Positions 44,530 through 53,548 of a DNA stretch of 64,000 nt are shown here, piece by piece (positions within the stretch are counted from its first letter, which is position 1; each line of letters begins with the position of its first letter). The DNA is from Flagellimonas sp. MMG031 (GTDB taxonomy: Bacteria; Bacteroidota; Bacteroidia; Flavobacteriales; Flavobacteriaceae): assembly GCF_040112705.1 (NCBI RefSeq), contig NZ_CP157804.1, forward strand, positions 1,854,001-1,918,000, given 5' to 3'. The position numbers and the translations under genes were made by a program. Below the pieces are notes generated by a model. The model saw only the letters and a program-made list of their open reading frames with translations, was not told the DNA's origin and did not search any database.

Positions 44530-46056
44530 CTATCTCTTTTTTAGATCAAACAAATCCGTTCTTCTGTCCTTAAGATTCCGAACGCTACCGAATTGATGAA
44601 GCTCCCTCAATAAATCGATGTCAAGGTCCGCAATCAAGATCATTTCCGTATTGGGCGTAGCTTCTGCCTTGATGCCATTGGTAGGAAAAGCAAAATCACA
44701 AGGAGTAAAAACCATGGATTGGGCATATTGGATGTCCATATTGTGCACATTGGGTAGGTTGCCCACACTTCCTGCAATGGCTACGTAACATTCGTTTTCT
44801 ATAGCCCTTGCCTGTGAACAGTTCCTTACCCTTGAGTACCCATTTTGGGTATCGGTAAGGAATGGTACAAACAATATATCCATGCCTTGGTCTGCCAATA
44901 ACCTGCTCAATTCTGGAAATTCGGAGTCATAGCAAATGAGTATGCCTATTTTTCCGCAATCCGTATCAAAAACTTTGAGTTGTTCGCCACCTTGCATGCC
45001 CCATACTTTGGCTTCATCGGGGGTCACATGCAATTTTTCATACCGCTCCGTGGTCCCGTCCCTTTTGCAGAGATAGCCCACATTGTACAGTTTGTCATTT
45101 CTAATCTCGGGCATGCTTCCTGCCACAATGTTGATGTTGTATGAAATGGCAAAATTCGAAAACCGCTGCACTATCTCGGAGGTGTGCATGGCCAACTTTC
45201 TAATGGCTTCGGATTCGCTCAAGTGATTGTCCTTAGCCATCAATGGTGCATTGAAAAACTCAGGAAACAAGGCAAAATCCGAACGATATCCAGCTACAGC
45301 ATCAATAAAGTATTCTGCTTGTTGCAGCAAGGCTTCAATATCCCGATAAGGTCTCATTTGCCATTGGATAAGTCCTAATCGAACCACCTTTTTCTTGATG
45401 GCCGCCTTTTTTGCAGGCTTTTCATAATAAATATTGTCCCATTCCAACAAGACGGCAAACTCTTTGGACAATACATCCCCTTCCAAATAACCTTTTAAGA
45501 TACGTGCCGGGTGAAAATCATTCGACATCTGAAAGTTCAGAACGGGGTCGTGGATCTCTTTGCGCCTCACTTTTTCAATGTACTCCTTAGGGGACATCGT
45601 ATCGGAATATTTGTGATAGTTAGGTATCCTACCGCCAAAGAGGATGCCCTTTAGGTTCAATTTTTCGCAGAGTTCCTTTCTGTAATCGTACAGACGCCTT
45701 CCAAGCCTCAATCCCCTGAACTCAGGTTTAATGAATACGTCGATGCCATAAAGCATATCGCCATCGTTATCATGGGAGTCGAAAGTATAGTTGGCCGTTA
45801 TTTCCTTATAGGAATGGTTGTCGTCAAACTTGTCATAATCCACTATAATGGACAGTGCGCAACCCGCTATCTGGCCATTGACCTTGATTACCACCTGCCC
45901 TTCGGGAAACTTGGTCAAAAGGCTACCGATATGGGCCTCCCTCCAATAAGCATCCGGCATTGAGGTATACGCTGTTTGCATAACATCTTTTATCTCCAAA
46001 TAATCCTCGATTTGGAGATACACTAGTTCAACCTTGTCTATGTCGCTTAATTTCAT
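44530..46056 (-). CDS. GNAT acetyltransferase fused to carbon-nitrogen hydrolase
   Basis: A 508-residue two-domain protein. The ATG at 46056 (MKLSDIDKVELV) is preferred; the frame upstream to 46104 has no conserved sequence. Residues 10-210 form a GNAT acetyltransferase with the acetyl-CoA loop PEFRGLRLGRRLYDYR. Residues 225-500 form a nitrilase-superfamily amidase with the triad Glu in LFPEFFNAP, Lys in YEKLHVTP and Cys in GILICYDSEFPE. This fusion is known in many bacteria, but its reaction is not; the two domains probably act in turn on one amine or amide substrate. It stands alone between the island and a histidine kinase. Confidence 0.92.
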   Translation of the reverse strand: MKLSDIDKVELVYLQIEDYLEIKDVMQTAYTSMPDAYWREAHIGSLLTKFPEGQVVIKVNGQIAGCALSIIVDYDKFDDNHSYKEITANYTFDSHDNDGDMLYGIDVFIKPEFRGLRLGRRLYDYRKELCEKLNLKGILFGGRIPNYHKYSDTMSPKEYIEKVRRKEIHDPVLNFQMSNDFHPARILKGYLEGDVLSKEFAVLLEWDNIYYEKPAKKAAIKKKVVRLGLIQWQMRPYRDIEALLQQAEYFIDAVAGYRSDFALFPEFFNAPLMAKDNHLSESEAIRKLAMHTSEIVQRFSNFAISYNINIVAGSMPEIRNDKLYNVGYLCKRDGTTERYEKLHVTPDEAKVWGMQGGEQLKVFDTDCGKIGILICYDSEFPELSRLLADQGMDILFVPFLTDTQNGYSRVRNCSQARAIENECYVAIAGSVGNLPNVHNMDIQYAQSMVFTPCDFAFPTNGIKAEATPNTEMILIADLDIDLLRELHQFGSVRNLKDRRTDLFDLKKR

Positions 46057-46779
46057 GTTATATGGGATGAAAAAATACAGCCCCGACCGCAATGCCGAAG
46101 GCATTTTCTAAGGATTTTTCTTGGGTGCTGTATGTTTTATGAAAAATTTCAGGGTTCTTGGTCAACAATTGTTCTTGTTCACATTGAGCTGTGGTTCACG
46201 GCTAATTCAATTTGTATTTTTTAAAAATATACTCACTACAGTCTATTTCTAGTCTTTGTTTTTACATAAAAGGAATATGTCCCGATTTACTTTTCTACGT
46301 TATTATGATTGGGAACAAATCTCCTTTTTATTGCTCGGGGCATATGGTCCAAATCACATACACCATGAAAACCAACACAGGAATTTTTGTAGCTGGAGCG
46401 AACGTTTAAAATTAATCAAATAATCGTTGTGAACCATCGGAGCAGCGCTGAAATTGTAGGCCCAATTGGGAGCATTCTGATATGTTGTATTCGTTTTCTC
46501 TGATTCTCTTTTTGGATAAAGGCCAGTTGCCACATTAATTCGTTTTGGCTCAATAGTGGAAATAACCGGTTCAGTTTGTCTTGAACGGTTACGGTGGCAT
46601 CCTGTTAAAATTGGAGATCTGTGATTTTGGGAATTCCCACAGTGCTCCGGAATCTTCCCTTAATATTTGTGGAACAGTTGATTTTTAACATGCCGCTAGT
46701 TGAGTTTTGTTGTTCCATCGCGCAGTCTGCTGTGATGGTGTCAAAAAGTATTAAGCAGGCCTCATGCTGAGAAGATTTT
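46057..46779. other. Intergenic region without a supported gene
   Basis: In 723 bases the only notable items are a small hairpin (AATGCC 46091-46096, GGCATT 46100-46105) and a minus-strand frame, open from 46659 to 46354, that contains ILTGCHRN and later YPKRESEKTNTTYQNAPNW. That frame has no ATG and no hydrophobic segment before its lipobox-like ILTGC, so I do not call it a gene; it may be a relic. Confidence 0.45.
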
Positions 46780-48312
46780 CTAAAATGAATGTACAGGACT
46801 ATTTGATGTCTTTGTCTGTGATGTGGTGTTGTCGCTGTTTGCAGGAAAGCGTAAAATAAAATTAGTGCCCTCGCCCATTTCGCTCTCGCAAATGAGCTGG
46901 CCCCCGTTCATTTCCACAAAATCCTTGGCGATTACCAGACCGAAGCCAGTACCTTTTTCGCCCTTAGTGCCTTTCCTGATTTCGGGCCGTTTGTCGTTTT
47001 GAAGCCTTTGGTACCAATCTTTTTCCATGCCCATCCCAAAATCTTTAACCCCCAACTCAATATGTTCGCCTTGCTTTTGCGACCATAAAACGACCTTTTG
47101 CCCGTTATCACTAAACTTGATGGCGTTTGAGGTAAGATTTCGCAAAACGACCTTCAACATGGTAGGGTCGATAACAAGAGTGGGTTGCGAGACCTCCATT
47201 TCAATAGTGATGTTTTTATCCTGGGCCATTCTGGAAAATTCATCTTTGATGGATTCCAATACCTTGTTCAAATCGCATTCCTCTTTATCCATTCCGACCC
47301 CATCCAACTGTTGGTAGGACCATTTCAACAAATCGTTGACCATGGAGACCTTATCGGAAATTTCGTTTTTAAGGTTTTCCGTTATCGGTTTGAGTTCGCT
47401 GTCTTCAATATCTTGCTGGATCAATTCGATAATGGTGACCACATTGTTCAAAGGGACTCTTACATCGTGTGAGAGCAATGAGAAAAGCTTGTTCTTGAGT
47501 TGATTGATTTTTTCGAGCTCTTCATTTTGGTCTTCCAATGCCTTTTTTGCCATCTGAAGGTCCGCTGTCTGCTTCGCCACTTCTGCTTCCAACCTTTTAT
47601 TGGCGTTTACCTGCATTTGCATGTGTTGCTCCTCAATGGCCTTGTACTTAAATCCAATGATCAGCGAAAAAAGAATAAGCTGAAAGGTTACCAAAATGGA
47701 GGTGGTAAGGAGGATGGGATTGACATCGAAATCATAATACCGTTTTGCAAACCATGTTCCGATGTACAATAGGGCGGCCATCAGAATGGGAGTATAGGAA
47801 TACAAATAATAACGGTTCAGTTCATGGGAACGAAACAATCGGATACCGGAAAAAATGTTCAGAAGTATCGCATACATCGCCATAAAAGCGGCCATCAACA
47901 CCAAAGAATCGTTTAACCAACCTATTTGTGCTGTCAGGTGGTTGGTGATGTGCAACACGGGTAGACCAACCACAATTTGTTGGGTTACTTTGTAAATTTT
48001 TGATAAAAGCGGATGATTGTCAGCCGTTATGTTGAGGTAACTTTTGGTAAACAGCAAAAGGCCCGAGGTGGTGATCATGGCAGTGGTCAAGGATGCCTTG
48101 TCGGCAAGTACCGCAAACTCCCCTCCAAAAGCACCGTTCAAAAAGAAGTAAAGGCTCCAATGCAGGGTAAGCCCTAAAATCAGGATAAAATAGTACAGCA
48201 AGAGCCTGTGCTTCAATACAACGAACGAGAGCAGGTGGTATATCCCAAAAACGCCGAAAATCGATGTGAATACAACAGTGGTCAAGTACCTAAAATCAAA
48301 TTGGTCCATCAA
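46780..48312 (-). CDS. Membrane sensor histidine kinase
   Basis: A 510-residue sensor kinase. The first 225 residues contain seven hydrophobic segments and no large periplasmic loop, so signals probably come through the membrane or a small ligand. A coiled coil follows (about 228-270, EAEVAKQTADLQMAKKALED), then HisKA with the phosphorylated His in LLSHDVRVPLNN, and HATPase_c with the N box LRNLTSNAIKFSDNG, G1 VKDFGMGM and G2 GTGFGLVIAKDFVEMNGG. No response regulator gene is adjacent, so it is an orphan kinase in this window. A 17-base palindrome lies about 20 bases before its start. Confidence 0.93.
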   Translation of the reverse strand: MMDQFDFRYLTTVVFTSIFGVFGIYHLLSFVVLKHRLLLYYFILILGLTLHWSLYFFLNGAFGGEFAVLADKASLTTAMITTSGLLLFTKSYLNITADNHPLLSKIYKVTQQIVVGLPVLHITNHLTAQIGWLNDSLVLMAAFMAMYAILLNIFSGIRLFRSHELNRYYLYSYTPILMAALLYIGTWFAKRYYDFDVNPILLTTSILVTFQLILFSLIIGFKYKAIEEQHMQMQVNANKRLEAEVAKQTADLQMAKKALEDQNEELEKINQLKNKLFSLLSHDVRVPLNNVVTIIELIQQDIEDSELKPITENLKNEISDKVSMVNDLLKWSYQQLDGVGMDKEECDLNKVLESIKDEFSRMAQDKNITIEMEVSQPTLVIDPTMLKVVLRNLTSNAIKFSDNGQKVVLWSQKQGEHIELGVKDFGMGMEKDWYQRLQNDKRPEIRKGTKGEKGTGFGLVIAKDFVEMNGGQLICESEMGEGTNFILRFPANSDNTTSQTKTSNSPVHSF

Positions 48313-48331
48313 GTAAACGAAATTGGTTAAG

Positions 48332-48348
48332 TACTTATTTCATAAGTA
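48332..48348. promoter_or_regulatory. Palindrome before the histidine kinase gene
   Basis: TACTTAT, TTC, ATAAGTA is a perfect 7-bp inverted repeat, 19 bases upstream of the kinase start codon. It is AT-rich and may be an operator or chance. Confidence 0.35.
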
Positions 48349-48421
48349 TATAAATAATACCCCTTATTAGGCTAAAATAACCAATTTTCTTCTAGAAAAG
48401 CGATATTGCTCCAATTTGAGA

Positions 48422-49159
48422 TCAATCTATCGGTTGCAATACCTTATTGGGTTTAAAACTATACAGATAGGGCGCCTTGTGTGCGTTTCCAGTGAACCTT
48501 TTTTCATGTCGTACCAGCGTGTTTGAGCTCAACATCTTTCGCTGGAATCCGCTGCGATTAAGCGATGTACCATAAATGGCTTCGTAAACTTGCTGTAGCT
48601 CTTTCATGGTAAACTTTTCAGGAAGCAAGTTAGTTCCCAGTAATTTCTTTTCCAGATTTTCCCGAAGTGTCTCCAAGGCTTTTTCAATAATGGTCTTGTG
48701 GTCCATCATCAAGGGTGGAAGCTCATCCAGGGCATACCAATCGATTCCATCCGATAAAGGATCTGGTTTGGGCACTACTTTTTCAAAGTTGATCAACGCA
48801 TAGTAGGCAACTGAAATAAACCTGCCCAAGAGCCACTGATGGGATGCCGGATCAAGACCGTTCATTTCCAAAATCCGTTTCATGGGTTCTGGGTCGGCAC
48901 GGTTCGCCTCGCCAAACGTCTGAAACTGCTCCAAATAAATGTCCGTTAGGCCCGTTCGCTCGCTTACCCCATTTTTAACGGCTTCATCCAAGTTCTCATC
49001 GCGTCGGATAAAGCCTCCTGGCAGGGCAAAGAGACCGGTGTTTCTGTATTCCAATATCAGTATCTTGAGCTTTTTGCCGTTAAACCCGAAAATAACGGAG
49101 TCAAAAGCCAGATTTGGGATATAATCCTCTTGTTGTAGTGTTTGCTTTTTAAAGGTCAA
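48422..49159 (-). CDS. Nudix-domain transcriptional regulator (NrtR/AraR-like)
   Basis: A 245-residue protein: a Nudix domain (about 15-150) followed by a C-terminal winged helix (about 165-240, FTMKELQQVYEAIYGTSLNR, FQRKMLSS). The Nudix box is degenerate: at G49-x5-E55-x7 the catalytic Arg-Glu is Asn63-Gly64 and the Glu-Glu pair is Glu67-Arg68, so it should bind but not hydrolyse its ligand. This is the design of NrtR-type repressors and of AraR in Bacteroides. It is divergent from a carboxylesterase gene across 86 bases that contain a 21-bp imperfect palindrome. It probably controls that gene or its own. Confidence 0.82.
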   Translation of the reverse strand: MTFKKQTLQQEDYIPNLAFDSVIFGFNGKKLKILILEYRNTGLFALPGGFIRRDENLDEAVKNGVSERTGLTDIYLEQFQTFGEANRADPEPMKRILEMNGLDPASHQWLLGRFISVAYYALINFEKVVPKPDPLSDGIDWYALDELPPLMMDHKTIIEKALETLRENLEKKLLGTNLLPEKFTMKELQQVYEAIYGTSLNRSGFQRKMLSSNTLVRHEKRFTGNAHKAPYLYSFKPNKVLQPID

Positions 49160-49208
49160 ATCGAAATTTTTCTAAATAAAGTACAATTTTACATAAAAAC
49201 AAAGTATT

Positions 49209-49229
49209 ATTGTAACACTATGTAACAAT
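49209..49229. promoter_or_regulatory. Imperfect 21-bp palindrome between the Nudix regulator and the esterase
   Basis: A 21-base site with outer arms ATTGT and ACAAT; 8 of 10 symmetric pairs match around a central T. Its length is the same as that of known NrtR operators, and it ends 16 bases before the esterase ATG. It also reads as TGTAAC repeated at 11 bases, one helical turn. Confidence 0.55.
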
Positions 49230-49245
49230 AGAAAATCAAGGAACA

Positions 49246-50874
49246 ATGAAAAAACAACTATTTGCCATAATGGTAGTTCTTTTTGGAATATCGGAACTTA
49301 CTGCACAGCACGAAAATGCATTCCCCGTTCAGGTCACCCTCGAAAAAGGGATTATAGAAGGTTTATATGATACCCATACCGGAATCCAAAAATATTTTGG
49401 GATTCCTTTTGCCAAACCACCGGTAGGGGAACTACGTTGGAAAGCTCCTCAGCCTTTGGATGCTTGGGAGGGCGTTAAAGAAACCAAGGCTTTTGGTCCA
49501 CGACCCATGCAGACCATGGTTTTTGGCGACATGAAATCACGATCTAACGGCGTAAGCGAGGACTGTCTCTACCTCAATGTTTGGACGCCAGCCAAACGAA
49601 CCGATAAAAACCTTCCGGTGCTGGTTTACTTTTATGGCGGAGGTAATGTGGCCGGTGATGCATCGGAGTATAGATATGACGGTGAGAGCATGGCCAAAAA
49701 AGGGATTGTGGTGGTTACCACCAACTATCGTCTAAATATTTTTGGAAACTTTGCCCATCCAGAACTTTCTGCAGAAGCACCATATAAAGCTTCCGGAAAT
49801 TATGGCCAATTGGATCAAAACATGGCCTTGAAATGGGTACAGGACAACATAGCCGCCTTTGGAGGCAATCCAAACCAAGTGACCATTGCTGGGGAGTCAG
49901 CAGGTTCCATTGGAGTAAGCGTACAGATGGCTTCCCCACTGTCCAAAGATTTGATCAACGGGGCGATAGGGGAGAGCGGTGCTGCCATTCCACCAACCAT
50001 GGCTCCAGTGCCATTGGCCGAGGCCGAAAAACAAGGTGCACAATTTTTGGAAAGCGTAGGCATTCAGAGCATTGCCGAACTCCGGAAGCTGAGTACCCGT
50101 GAGATTTATGAAATCTACACCGAATCCCAGCGATTTGGATTTCCCATGGTGATTGATGGCTATTTGCTTCCCAAGCCATTGACAGAGATTTTTGCCTCAA
50201 AGGAACAGGCTCAGGTTCCGCTGTTGGTAGGATGGAATTCCGCGGAAATCCCGGGAATGGCCTTTACCCAAGGTCCCATTACCCAAGATGGATTTGTGGC
50301 CAAAGTAAAGGAGGCGTATCCAAAAGACTACCAAAAAGTATTGGAGCTATATTCCCATGCTACGGCAGAGGAGCTCCAATGGGCCGCTACCAACTTGGCA
50401 TCCGACCGTTTTATTGCATACAGTACCTGGAAATGGTTCGATTTGCACCGTGATTACAGCGACCAGCCCGTTTATCGTTATTTGTACAGCAAAATAAGAC
50501 CACCGCTTAGAGATCAAAATTTGATGTCTGGATTGGCAGGGGGAACTGTAGAGCGAAATTCCGATGCGCCACCAATGCCCAAAGCTATTGGTGCTCCCCA
50601 TGCTGCAGAAATCGAGTACGCTATGGGTAATCTGCACCTTGTGGACGATTATGCTTGGACCGCAGAGGATTACCAGGCTTCCAAGACCATGCAAGAATTC
50701 TTCGCCAATTTTATTAAAAATGGAAACCCCAATGGTGATGCTCTTCCTGCCTGGGAAGCTGCGGGAAAAAGCGACAACACCCCGCCTGTAATGATCATCG
50801 ATACGGAAAGTAAACTGACCGAGGCTACCGATGACGCACGATATGAGTTTTTGGATAAGAACTATAACAACTGA
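49246..50874 (+). CDS. Exported type-B carboxylesterase
   Basis: A 542-residue carboxylesterase/lipase with a signal peptide (1-21, ISELTA-QH). Family signatures are clear: SEDCLYLNVWTP, the oxyanion segment YFYGGGN (a Tyr variant of HGGG), and the nucleophile Ser218 in TIAGESAGSIG. An acidic residue in GWNSAEIPG and a His in GAPHAAEIEYAMG probably complete the triad. It should hydrolyse esters in the periplasm or outside the cell. It is divergent from the Nudix-type regulator, with a 21-bp palindrome between them, and has no other obvious operon partner. Confidence 0.92.
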   Translation: MKKQLFAIMVVLFGISELTAQHENAFPVQVTLEKGIIEGLYDTHTGIQKYFGIPFAKPPVGELRWKAPQPLDAWEGVKETKAFGPRPMQTMVFGDMKSRSNGVSEDCLYLNVWTPAKRTDKNLPVLVYFYGGGNVAGDASEYRYDGESMAKKGIVVVTTNYRLNIFGNFAHPELSAEAPYKASGNYGQLDQNMALKWVQDNIAAFGGNPNQVTIAGESAGSIGVSVQMASPLSKDLINGAIGESGAAIPPTMAPVPLAEAEKQGAQFLESVGIQSIAELRKLSTREIYEIYTESQRFGFPMVIDGYLLPKPLTEIFASKEQAQVPLLVGWNSAEIPGMAFTQGPITQDGFVAKVKEAYPKDYQKVLELYSHATAEELQWAATNLASDRFIAYSTWKWFDLHRDYSDQPVYRYLYSKIRPPLRDQNLMSGLAGGTVERNSDAPPMPKAIGAPHAAEIEYAMGNLHLVDDYAWTAEDYQASKTMQEFFANFIKNGNPNGDALPAWEAAGKSDNTPPVMIIDTESKLTEATDDARYEFLDKNYNN

Positions 50875-51292
50875 TGTTGCTGGGATGTTTGAGTCCCCCT
50901 AAAGTTGGGTCCCGGGTAAAACGGGACCCTAACTAAGGGCTTTTTAAGAAGATTGAACCCGGAAATATTTTTTATCGGTTCCCGATACAACCTACGCGAT
51001 TTTTTACGTCCTTTGATTCGTAATTTAAGTGTCTTGCCTTAGGCAAAAGACCATGATTGCGAACACACTATCGGGGATTTTGGCTTACTTGGAGTCCATG
51101 TCCAAAATCATCTACGGCGTAGGTTCCCGACAAATGATGCTGACTCCCTGGAATAACGGAACCGAGACTTCCTTTCTTTTGGTTCACACGTATTCATTTG
51201 ATGTTTTGCCCTTCCCGCTCGGGAAGTTATATATCCCTTTTTTTACAAGGCATTATCTTATTTACGGTTCAATCAATTAAATTTTTATTTTG
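50875..51292. other. Intergenic region after the esterase gene
   Basis: No gene is supported in these 418 bases. The stem-loop GGGTCCCG (50907-50914) with CGGGACCC (50922-50929), flanked by GTT and AAC that can also pair, is the probable end of the esterase transcript. Confidence 0.55.
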
Positions 51293-51595
51293 ATGAAAAA
51301 CATGATTATATTATTGACATTGGTGTTGTCATTATCGCCCATGGTACAAGAGCAGACCATAACTGCCACTTACAACGGTTTTGAGGATGACACCTATTAT
51401 TTTTCGGGTGAAGATGGAAACCCATATGAATTCCAAGATGTGGACGATTCCGTATGGGACAGTTTTGATTTGTTGGATGCGTCCACGGTAGACCGTTTGT
51501 ATAAAGTAAGTTATACCATAGACGAGGAGTTGGACAATGAAACGGGCGACACGTACGAAAGTTATCGCATCACAAAATTGGTTTTGATTAAATAA
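51293..51595 (+). CDS. Small exported acidic protein of unknown function
   Basis: A 100-residue protein with a signal peptide (MKNMIILLTLVLSLSPMVQE) and a short acidic domain rich in Asp, Tyr and Glu (FEDDTYYFSGEDGNPYEFQD). The end (YESYRITKLVLIK) looks like a closing beta-strand, so an OB-like or small beta-barrel fold is possible. The ATG at 51293 is preferred over the TTG one codon earlier. I know no family. It lies 45 bases before the ATP-grasp gene on the same strand and may be cotranscribed with it. Confidence 0.65.
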   Translation: MKNMIILLTLVLSLSPMVQEQTITATYNGFEDDTYYFSGEDGNPYEFQDVDDSVWDSFDLLDASTVDRLYKVSYTIDEELDNETGDTYESYRITKLVLIK

Positions 51596-51640
51596 CCATA
51601 GCTATTTGAACAGAGTTGCACAGGTTGCAAGCATACATAA

Positions 51641-52978
51641 ATGATAGAAAAAGAAAGTAAAGAAGACCCCTCGGCGAAACGCCTAAAAAAAAGCGCCCAA
51701 ATCGGAAAAAAAATGTTGTTTGTTTCTCGGTGGGGAGAAATTCTGGACATAGCCCTAGCCGTTAAAAATGAGGGCTATCAGGTTAAAATGTTCATTGAAG
51801 ATAGGGCATCGCGTGAAATTGGCAACGGTTTTGTAGCCAAGGCCACCGACTGGAGAAAGCATATAGAGTGGGCGGATTGTATTGTATTCGATTATACGGG
51901 CTACGGAAAGGAATGTGAAGAATTGAGGGCTGCCGGAAAATTGGTCTTTGGGGGTACCACATATACCGACCGATTGGAGCTTGATCGTAATTTTGGACAA
52001 TCGGAACTTCGGCGGCACAAGATCAAAACCTTGGCTTCCAAGGATTTTGATTCCTTTTCAGAAGCCATTGCCCACATCCAAGCACACCCAAATGCCTACG
52101 TTTTAAAACCTTCGGGGGAGACCCAGGAATTAAAGCAACTCTTATTTGTGGGCAACGACGATCGCGGTTTGGACGTGATCCGTATGTTGTACGCCTATGA
52201 AAAATCGTGGGGAGACCGCTTTGGCACTTTTCAATTGCAGCACAAAGTCAAAGGAATCGAGGTAGCCATCGGGGCCTATTTTAATGGAACCTGTTTTTTG
52301 ACCCCGGTGAACATTACATTTGAGCATAAAAAATTATTTCCAAAGGAATTGGGCGTATCCACAGGGGAGATGGGAACCAGTATGTTCTGGACAACCGATT
52401 CCCCTTTGTTCCAAAAAACACTAAAACCCTTTGAACGGACCCTAGCCGAGCAAGGCTTTCGTGGACATATCGACGTAAACTGCATCGTTAACGGGGTAGG
52501 TATTTATCCGTTGGAATTCACCTCACGTTTTGGATATCCGCAGGTCTTTATTCAGCGGTCGGGCATTTTGGAATCCTTCGGAGGAATGCTCCAAGGGGTG
52601 GCAGCGGGTACCCAAAATCAGATTCAGGTCAAAAAAGGGTTTCAAGTTGGGGCCTACATTGTGGTTCCACCTTTCCCTTATGATGATAAAAAGACCTTTG
52701 AGCTTTTTTCAAAGGATGCCGTAGTGGTTTTCAAAAAGGACCAAATGGATGGAGTACATCCGATGCACGTTAAAAAAGTCAACGATCAATGGCTCATCAC
52801 CGGGAATACGGGGATTGCTGTTTTGGTAACGGGGTCGGGCATTACCATGCGAGATGCACAGCGAAGCATGTACAATCGCATTCAAAACGTTATCGTTAAC
52901 AATGGGTATTACCGCACCGATATCGGTGATCGTTGGCTGGAGGATTCTGATAAATTATGGTCATGGGGTCTGCTGTAG
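51641..52978 (+). CDS. PurD-like ATP-grasp protein
   Basis: A 445-residue protein similar in layout to phosphoribosylamine-glycine ligase, but not PurD itself. It has an N-terminal Rossmann-like part (about 20-110, KKMLFVSRWGEILDIALAVK), an ATP-grasp core (about 115-320) with AYVLKPSG in the place of the nucleotide-binding Lys strand, and the late metal-binding motif LEFTSRFGYPQ, which resembles LEFNVRFGDPE of PurD. The C-terminal lobe holds TGSGITMRDAQRSMYNRI. Translation may start at the ATG at 51641 or further in, near MLFVSRW. Its end overlaps the GNAT gene by 22 bases. It likely joins a carboxylate to an amine in a pathway I cannot name. Confidence 0.75.
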   Translation: MIEKESKEDPSAKRLKKSAQIGKKMLFVSRWGEILDIALAVKNEGYQVKMFIEDRASREIGNGFVAKATDWRKHIEWADCIVFDYTGYGKECEELRAAGKLVFGGTTYTDRLELDRNFGQSELRRHKIKTLASKDFDSFSEAIAHIQAHPNAYVLKPSGETQELKQLLFVGNDDRGLDVIRMLYAYEKSWGDRFGTFQLQHKVKGIEVAIGAYFNGTCFLTPVNITFEHKKLFPKELGVSTGEMGTSMFWTTDSPLFQKTLKPFERTLAEQGFRGHIDVNCIVNGVGIYPLEFTSRFGYPQVFIQRSGILESFGGMLQGVAAGTQNQIQVKKGFQVGAYIVVPPFPYDDKKTFELFSKDAVVVFKKDQMDGVHPMHVKKVNDQWLITGNTGIAVLVTGSGITMRDAQRSMYNRIQNVIVNNGYYRTDIGDRWLEDSDKLWSWGLL

Positions 52979-53445
52979 GTTCTGGTCAACATCAAAAGCA
53001 GTTTTTAAAGTGGGAGGGCCCACTGGATAGCTTTACGAAAGCCATGCCAGAGGATTGGCCTCCTTATTTTCAACAGTGTATTGAGGAATCCCGAGATGCC
53101 ATGGAACTGTTTGTGATCACCGAAAAGAATCGTATCGTTGCGGGTGGCATGGTGTTCGAAGGTCTCCCCGCCGACATGCAGGTATTTGATGATGATGTAA
53201 GACCTTATATTGAAAAAGGATACCTCTACATAGGGTATCTATTTGTGGACCAGGCCCACAGAGGAAAACAGTTGGGAAGCCTTTGGTTGACCTGCATTAA
53301 GGGGCTTTATGGTGGCAAAGGGTTCTGGCTGACCGTTGAGGAGCCCGGTCTCAGGGAGTTTTATGAAAAGAATGGGTTTACATGGGTGAAAAGCCTTAAG
53401 AAAGAAGGCGATTCCGAAGAGTTGTTGATCAGGGAACCGGATTGA
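52957..53445 (+). CDS. GNAT-family N-acetyltransferase
   Basis: A 162-residue GNAT protein. The acetyl-CoA binding motif A is YIGYLFVDQAHRGKQLGSLW (Q/R-x-x-G-x-G/A type: HRGKQLG), followed by the family helix LREFYEKNGFTWV. The ATG at 52957 overlaps the end of the ATP-grasp gene by 22 bases, and a second ATG two codons later is possible. The overlap means the two products are made together and may act in one pathway. The acetylated substrate is unknown. Confidence 0.85.
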   Translation: MVMGSAVGSGQHQKQFLKWEGPLDSFTKAMPEDWPPYFQQCIEESRDAMELFVITEKNRIVAGGMVFEGLPADMQVFDDDVRPYIEKGYLYIGYLFVDQAHRGKQLGSLWLTCIKGLYGGKGFWLTVEEPGLREFYEKNGFTWVKSLKKEGDSEELLIREPD

Positions 53446-53548
53446 TTTTACAGACCATGTAATCAAAAAAACTTCAGAACAACCCTGGGTATAAATTTCA
53501 AAATTGACTATAACAGGCTTGATGGTGGACAATCGGCTGGAGTGTAAA

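Noticed and set aside
46354-46659. Open minus-strand frame with ILTGC and YPKRESEKTNTTYQNAPNW, possibly a lipoprotein.
   Set aside because: It lacks an ATG and a hydrophobic signal before the lipobox-like Cys; another frame over the same stretch is also open, so it may be chance.
51029-51280. An 83-codon frame after the carboxylesterase.
   Set aside because: The composition looks non-coding and there is no ribosome-binding site or motif; it lies in the promoter area of the small exported protein.
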